Assembly (NCBI GenBank): GCA_017617805.1
Contig: JAFZVN010000082.1
Coordinates: 1 to 42,393, forward strand
Length of the DNA stretch: 42,393 bases
Direction of reading: 5' to 3'
Source: Bacteroidaceae bacterium
GTDB lineage: Bacteria > Bacteroidota > Bacteroidia > Bacteroidales > Bacteroidaceae
Part shown: positions 40,110 to 42,393 of the stretch, piece by piece
Layout of the letters: every line of letters starts with the position of its first letter
How positions within the stretch are numbered: the first letter of the stretch is position 1
The notes under the pieces: generated by a model
Told to the model about the DNA's origin: nothing
Database searches by the model: none
What the model saw: the letters and a program-made list of their open reading frames with translations, nothing else
Translations under genes and position numbers: made by a program

Positions 40110-41188
40110 GTGGGTCTGTCGCTGCATTAGTTTCGGGTGGGGTTGATTCTGCTGTTTCGGTGCATTTGCTGAAGGAGCAGGGGATTGACCCGCATTTGTT
40201 CTATATCAAGATTGGTCCTGACAAGGACACGGAATGGAACTGCACCTCGGAAGAGGATGTGGAGATTTGTCAGTGGCTGGCTCGAAAGTATGGACTGAAA
40301 CTGGATGTGATTGACCTGCACAAGGAGTATTGGGACAAGGTGGTGGGTTACACGATGGAGAAGGCTCGGATTGGGCTGACACCGAATCCTGATGTGATGT
40401 GCAACAAACTCATCAAATTTGGCTGCTTTGAGGAGGTGGCTGGCAAGGACTTCGACTATACGGCGACAGGGCATTATGCCACAACCACGAAGATCAATGA
40501 TACGGTGTGGCTATCGACTTCACCTGACCCTGTGAAAGACCAGACGGATTTCTTGTGTCAGATTGATGCGTTGCAGGTGAGTAAACTGATGTTCCCCATC
40601 GGACATCTGTGGAAGCATCAAGTACGAGAGATTGCAGAACAGGCACATCTGTTGAATGCGGAACGGAAGGACAGTCAAGGCATCTGCTTCTTGGGCAACA
40701 TCGATTTCCGTGACTACATCAAGGCGCATCTGGGAGAGAATCCAGGCGATGTGCGTGAGATAGATACAGGACATAAGATTGGGGAGCACAAGGGTTTGTG
40801 GTTCTATACGATTGGTCAGCGCAAGGGTCTCGGCTTTGGTGGCGGCCCTTGGTTTGTGGTGAAGAAGAACACCAAGCGGAATATCCTTTTCGTGTCGCAT
40901 GGCTACGACCCTGAGAAGGTGTATAAGGATCATGTGACGATGAATGATTTCCACTTCATCAGCGGAAATCCTTTTGAGGAAGGGTGGGGCGATGCCCAGC
41001 AAGGCATGCGAGTCACCTTCAAGATTCGCCACACGCCTGAGTATCTGGGTGGAGTGCTTTCCCAAAAGGAAGATGGTCGTTGGTTCTTACAGGCAGATGA
41101 GAAGATTCATGGTGTGGCACCAGGACAGTTTTGCGTGGTCTATGACCAGGAACATCATCTGTGCTTTGGAAGCGGAGAGATAGATTAA
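40106..41188 (+). CDS. mnmA: tRNA-specific 2-thiouridylase
   Basis: A 360-residue enzyme that inserts sulfur at C2 of wobble uridine 34 in tRNA-Lys, -Glu and -Gln. The ATP-pyrophosphatase P-loop is LVSGGVDSAVSVHLLKE. The first catalytic Cys lies in NPDVMCNKLIKFG, and the second in KDSQGICFLGNIDFRDY, with GHYAT between. The C-terminal beta-barrel has GLWFYTIGQRKGLGFGG and a FKIRHTPEYLGG segment. It overlaps nadA by 4 bases (ATGA), so translation is probably coupled. Sulfur-relay genes are not in the window. The start at 40106 lacks any longer alternative. Confidence 0.95.
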   Translation: MSGSVAALVSGGVDSAVSVHLLKEQGIDPHLFYIKIGPDKDTEWNCTSEEDVEICQWLARKYGLKLDVIDLHKEYWDKVVGYTMEKARIGLTPNPDVMCNKLIKFGCFEEVAGKDFDYTATGHYATTTKINDTVWLSTSPDPVKDQTDFLCQIDALQVSKLMFPIGHLWKHQVREIAEQAHLLNAERKDSQGICFLGNIDFRDYIKAHLGENPGDVREIDTGHKIGEHKGLWFYTIGQRKGLGFGGGPWFVVKKNTKRNILFVSHGYDPEKVYKDHVTMNDFHFISGNPFEEGWGDAQQGMRVTFKIRHTPEYLGGVLSQKEDGRWFLQADEKIHGVAPGQFCVVYDQEHHLCFGSGEID

Positions 41189-41303
41189 GAAAAACTAAAA
41201 ACTAAAAGTTAAAAACTAAAAGTTTGCTACCGCGAGAGTTTGTCAACTGTTGACTCCCAGTGCGGTAGCAAACTTTTAACTTTTAGTTTTTAGTTTTCAG
41301 CTT
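41187..41303. repeat. Word-repeat inverted repeat with GCTACCGC core (copy 2)
   Basis: The left arm consists of aaaactaaaaactaaaag words ending in GTTTGCTACCGC (41222-41233). The right arm starts GCGGTAGCAAAC (41262-41273) and continues in complementary words, one unit (aaaactaa) shorter. The loop (41234-41261, 28 bases) has GTTTGTCAAC and GACTCCCA, alignable with GTTTGCCAGC and GACTTACA in the copy at 10047-10160. It fills the gap between the convergent mnmA and mscL genes. It may end both transcripts. Confidence 0.82.
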
Positions 41304-41757
41304 ATTTGTTTTTCAGCAAATCGCGGATTTCAGTGAGGAGCACTTCTTCCTTCGTTGGCTCTGGAGCTGGAGCGGCAGCAGCCTCTTCTGCTTCCTTCTT
41401 CTTGCGGAGTGAAGAAAGCTTGGCGATACCCTTGATCAAGAGGAACAAGCAGATGGCGATGATGAAGAAGTCAAGTACATTCTGGATGAATGCGCCGTAG
41501 TTCCAAGTCACAGCTTCCACAGCTTCTGTAACCACTTCGCCAGCCTCGTTCACCACTTCTGGCACACCAGGCTTGAGTTCTATCTTCAGGTCGGTTACGT
41601 TTACGCCCCATGCTGCAGCCACAAGCGGCATGATGAGGTCGCCCACGATTGAAGAAACGATTTTACCAAATGCACCGCCGATGATGACACCGACAGCCAT
41701 GTCCACCACGTTGCCCTTGAAGGCAAACTCTTTGAATTCTTCGATAAATTTTGCCAT
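41302..41757 (-). CDS. mscL: Large-conductance mechanosensitive channel
   Basis: A 151-residue channel that opens under membrane tension to release solutes on osmotic downshock; homopentamer in the inner membrane. The N-terminal helix and TM1 are [19 protein letters not shown] and [20 protein letters not shown], both highly conserved MscL. The periplasmic loop (about 50-85) contains an acidic [15 protein letters not shown] segment. TM2 is [19 protein letters not shown]. The C-terminal part is Ala/Glu/Lys-rich ([20 protein letters not shown]) and ends with [12 protein letters not shown]. The start at ATG 41757 fits all homologues; a long upstream extension (to 41874) includes the promoter and is rejected. 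Confidence 0.96.
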   Translation of the reverse strand: MAKFIEEFKEFAFKGNVVDMAVGVIIGGAFGKIVSSIVGDLIMPLVAAAWGVNVTDLKIELKPGVPEVVNEAGEVVTEAVEAVTWNYGAFIQNVLDFFIIAICLFLLIKGIAKLSSLRKKKEAEEAAAAPAPEPTKEEVLLTEIRDLLKNK

Positions 41758-41830
41758 AATTGTGAATGTTTTTATAATAAAATATGAATAGTTGTCGTTA
41801 TTGGAATAGGACAATGCCCAAAAGTTGCGG

Positions 41831-41861
41831 CAAAGGTAGTGAAAACCGAGCGAAGAACAAA
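41831..41861 (-). promoter_or_regulatory. Promoter of mscL
   Basis: On the minus strand TTTG (41858-41861) and TACCTTTG (41831-41838) are 19 bases apart. The box lies 73 bases before the mscL start. Confidence 0.75.
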
Positions 41862-41907
41862 ATAAATTTCTCAAAAATGAATGAGATGTTAATAAATATA
41901 GAAAAAA

Positions 41908-41997
41908 ATGAAAAATAAGTGGTTTTTGTTCCTGTCCCTGTGTATGCTGTTGCTGCTGGCAGCTTGCTCAACGGCGCATCATTGCAATTGCGGATAG
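41908..41997 (+). CDS. 29-residue lipoprotein ending in HHCNCG
   Basis: A very short frame: ATG 41908, TAG 41995-41997. The 29 residues form a lysine-started signal sequence ([20 protein letters not shown]) with a good lipobox (LAAC, Cys20). The mature peptide is only ten residues, [10 protein letters not shown]. Two His and two further Cys in six residues suggest metal binding or redox chemistry at the inner face of the outer membrane, but this is inference. There is a purine run before the ATG (gaaaaaa), typical of Bacteroidetes translation starts. No consensus promoter is visible upstream. It is divergent from mscL and convergent with gapA. Too short for most gene finders. Confidence 0.6.
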   Translation: MKNKWFLFLSLCMLLLLAACSTAHHCNCG

Positions 41998-42006
41998 TGT
42001 ATAATG

Positions 42007-42079
42007 GTTTACAGTTTACGGTTTACAGTTTCTTGGCAAGCCAAGCGTGCTAAAGATACGATAAACAGTTTAGAGTTTA
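42007..42079. repeat. Word repeat with a perfect hairpin between the small lipoprotein and gapA
   Basis: Tandem gtttacagtttacg words (42008-42031) are followed by the perfect hairpin CTTGGC-AA-GCCAAG (42032-42045), then more aaacagtttagagttta words in direct, not inverted, orientation. Confidence 0.6.
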
Positions 42080-42090
42080 GGGAGACTCAT

Positions 42091-42130
42091 AAAAAAACTC
42101 TGTCATCCAACTGGGTGACAGAGTTTTTTT
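42091..42130. terminator. Terminator of gapA
   Basis: AAAAAAACTCTGTCA (42091-42105) pairs with TGACAGAGTTTTTTT (42116-42130) around a ten-base loop. The T-run is present in both directions, so it can serve gapA (minus) and the small lipoprotein gene (plus). Confidence 0.9.
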
Positions 42131-42150
42131 ATTGTATGGTTGAGTTTCTC

Positions 42151-42393
42151 TTATTTGAGCTCAGCGAGGTACTTGATAGTACGAACCATCTGAGAAGTGT
42201 AAGAGTTCTCGTTGTCATACCAAGCAACAACCTGTACGAGAGAGTTGCCGTCGCCCATCTTAGAAACCATAGTCTGGTTAGCATCGAAGAGTGAACCGAA
42301 CTTCATACCGATGATGTCGCTAGAAACGAGCTTCTCCTCAGTGTAGCCGAATGACTCGTTAGTTGCAGCCTTCATGGCAGCGTTGATGCCCTC
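42151..42393 (-). CDS. gapA: Glyceraldehyde-3-phosphate dehydrogenase, C-terminal part
   Basis: The last 80 residues of a type I GAPDH that continues past the right edge. The visible C-terminus has [32 protein letters not shown] (the S-D-...-SS/FD.. segment of the catalytic domain) and [21 protein letters not shown], the conserved WYDNE motif. It makes 1,3-bisphosphoglycerate with NAD in glycolysis. The catalytic Cys and the NAD-binding domain lie outside the window. A strong terminator follows its stop. Confidence 0.95.
   Translation of the reverse strand, partial: EGINAAMKAATNESFGYTEEKLVSSDIIGMKFGSLFDANQTMVSKMGDGNSLVQVVAWYDNENSYTSQMVRTIKYLAELK

Noticed and set aside
41758-41874. N-terminal extension of MscL
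   Set aside because: It contains the promoter and lacks MscL character; MAKFIEEFK is the standard start.

Overview
The window looks like chromosomal DNA of a Bacteroidales bacterium, most likely Prevotella or a close relative. Housekeeping proteins (PepD, AsnS, RluB with an RGG-like extension, LepA, a PG0541-type protein beside an RND pump) read as Bacteroidales versions. Many genes are preceded by the Bacteroidetes promoter pattern TTTG-N19/20-TAnnTTTG (usually TACCTTTG or TAACTTTG). Lipoproteins and C10 proteases fit the same group. I see no phage, insertion sequence, CRISPR array or rRNA, so this is core chromosome with some accessory genes.

Layout: 1-1800, the end of an unknown gene and pepD. 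1825-6193 (minus), apparent operon purB-rluB-asnS. 6394-7129 (minus), a four-helix membrane protein and a DivIC/FtsB-like protein. 7309-10052 (plus), a secreted DUF4861 protein and two tandem aromatic-rich lipoproteins. 10158-15520 (minus), a tightly spaced run ilvE, sugar nucleotidyltransferase, rmlA, DUF3298 lipoprotein, short lipoprotein, radical SAM/SPASM enzyme. 15861-15935, tRNA-Val(CAC). 16035-21949 (minus), a tripartite RND efflux operon with its PG0541-like partner. 22182-26393 (minus), a GH105 / PL26-like pair for rhamnogalacturonan breakdown. 26617-33286 (plus), pheT, a YebC-family gene, a TSCPD protein, a lipoprotein, a DUF2582 winged-helix protein, a second short Cys-Tyr-Gly-type lipoprotein and lepA. 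33358-37382 (plus), a large C10 (streptopain-like) protease and a lysozyme-fold protein. 37914-38919 (minus), azlC-azlD. 39090-41188 (plus), nadA-mnmA. 41302-42393, mscL, a 29-residue lipoprotein and the 3' end of gapA.

Two observations stand out. First, many intergenic gaps are filled by low-complexity word repeats (for example attgaa, agtgaaaa, actaaaa, aagtta), several folded as long inverted repeats. Two of them, 31 kb apart and both between convergent genes, have different arm words but share the core TTTGCTACCGC...GCGGTAGCAAA and a similar loop. Second, there is a radical SAM enzyme next to a small lipoprotein with a CMYGVP motif, and an unlinked lipoprotein just before lepA has a similar CYGPMPEKY motif directly at its lipidated cysteine. 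This suggests an additional substrate encoded elsewhere. Family names come from recognising motifs; no database search was possible.
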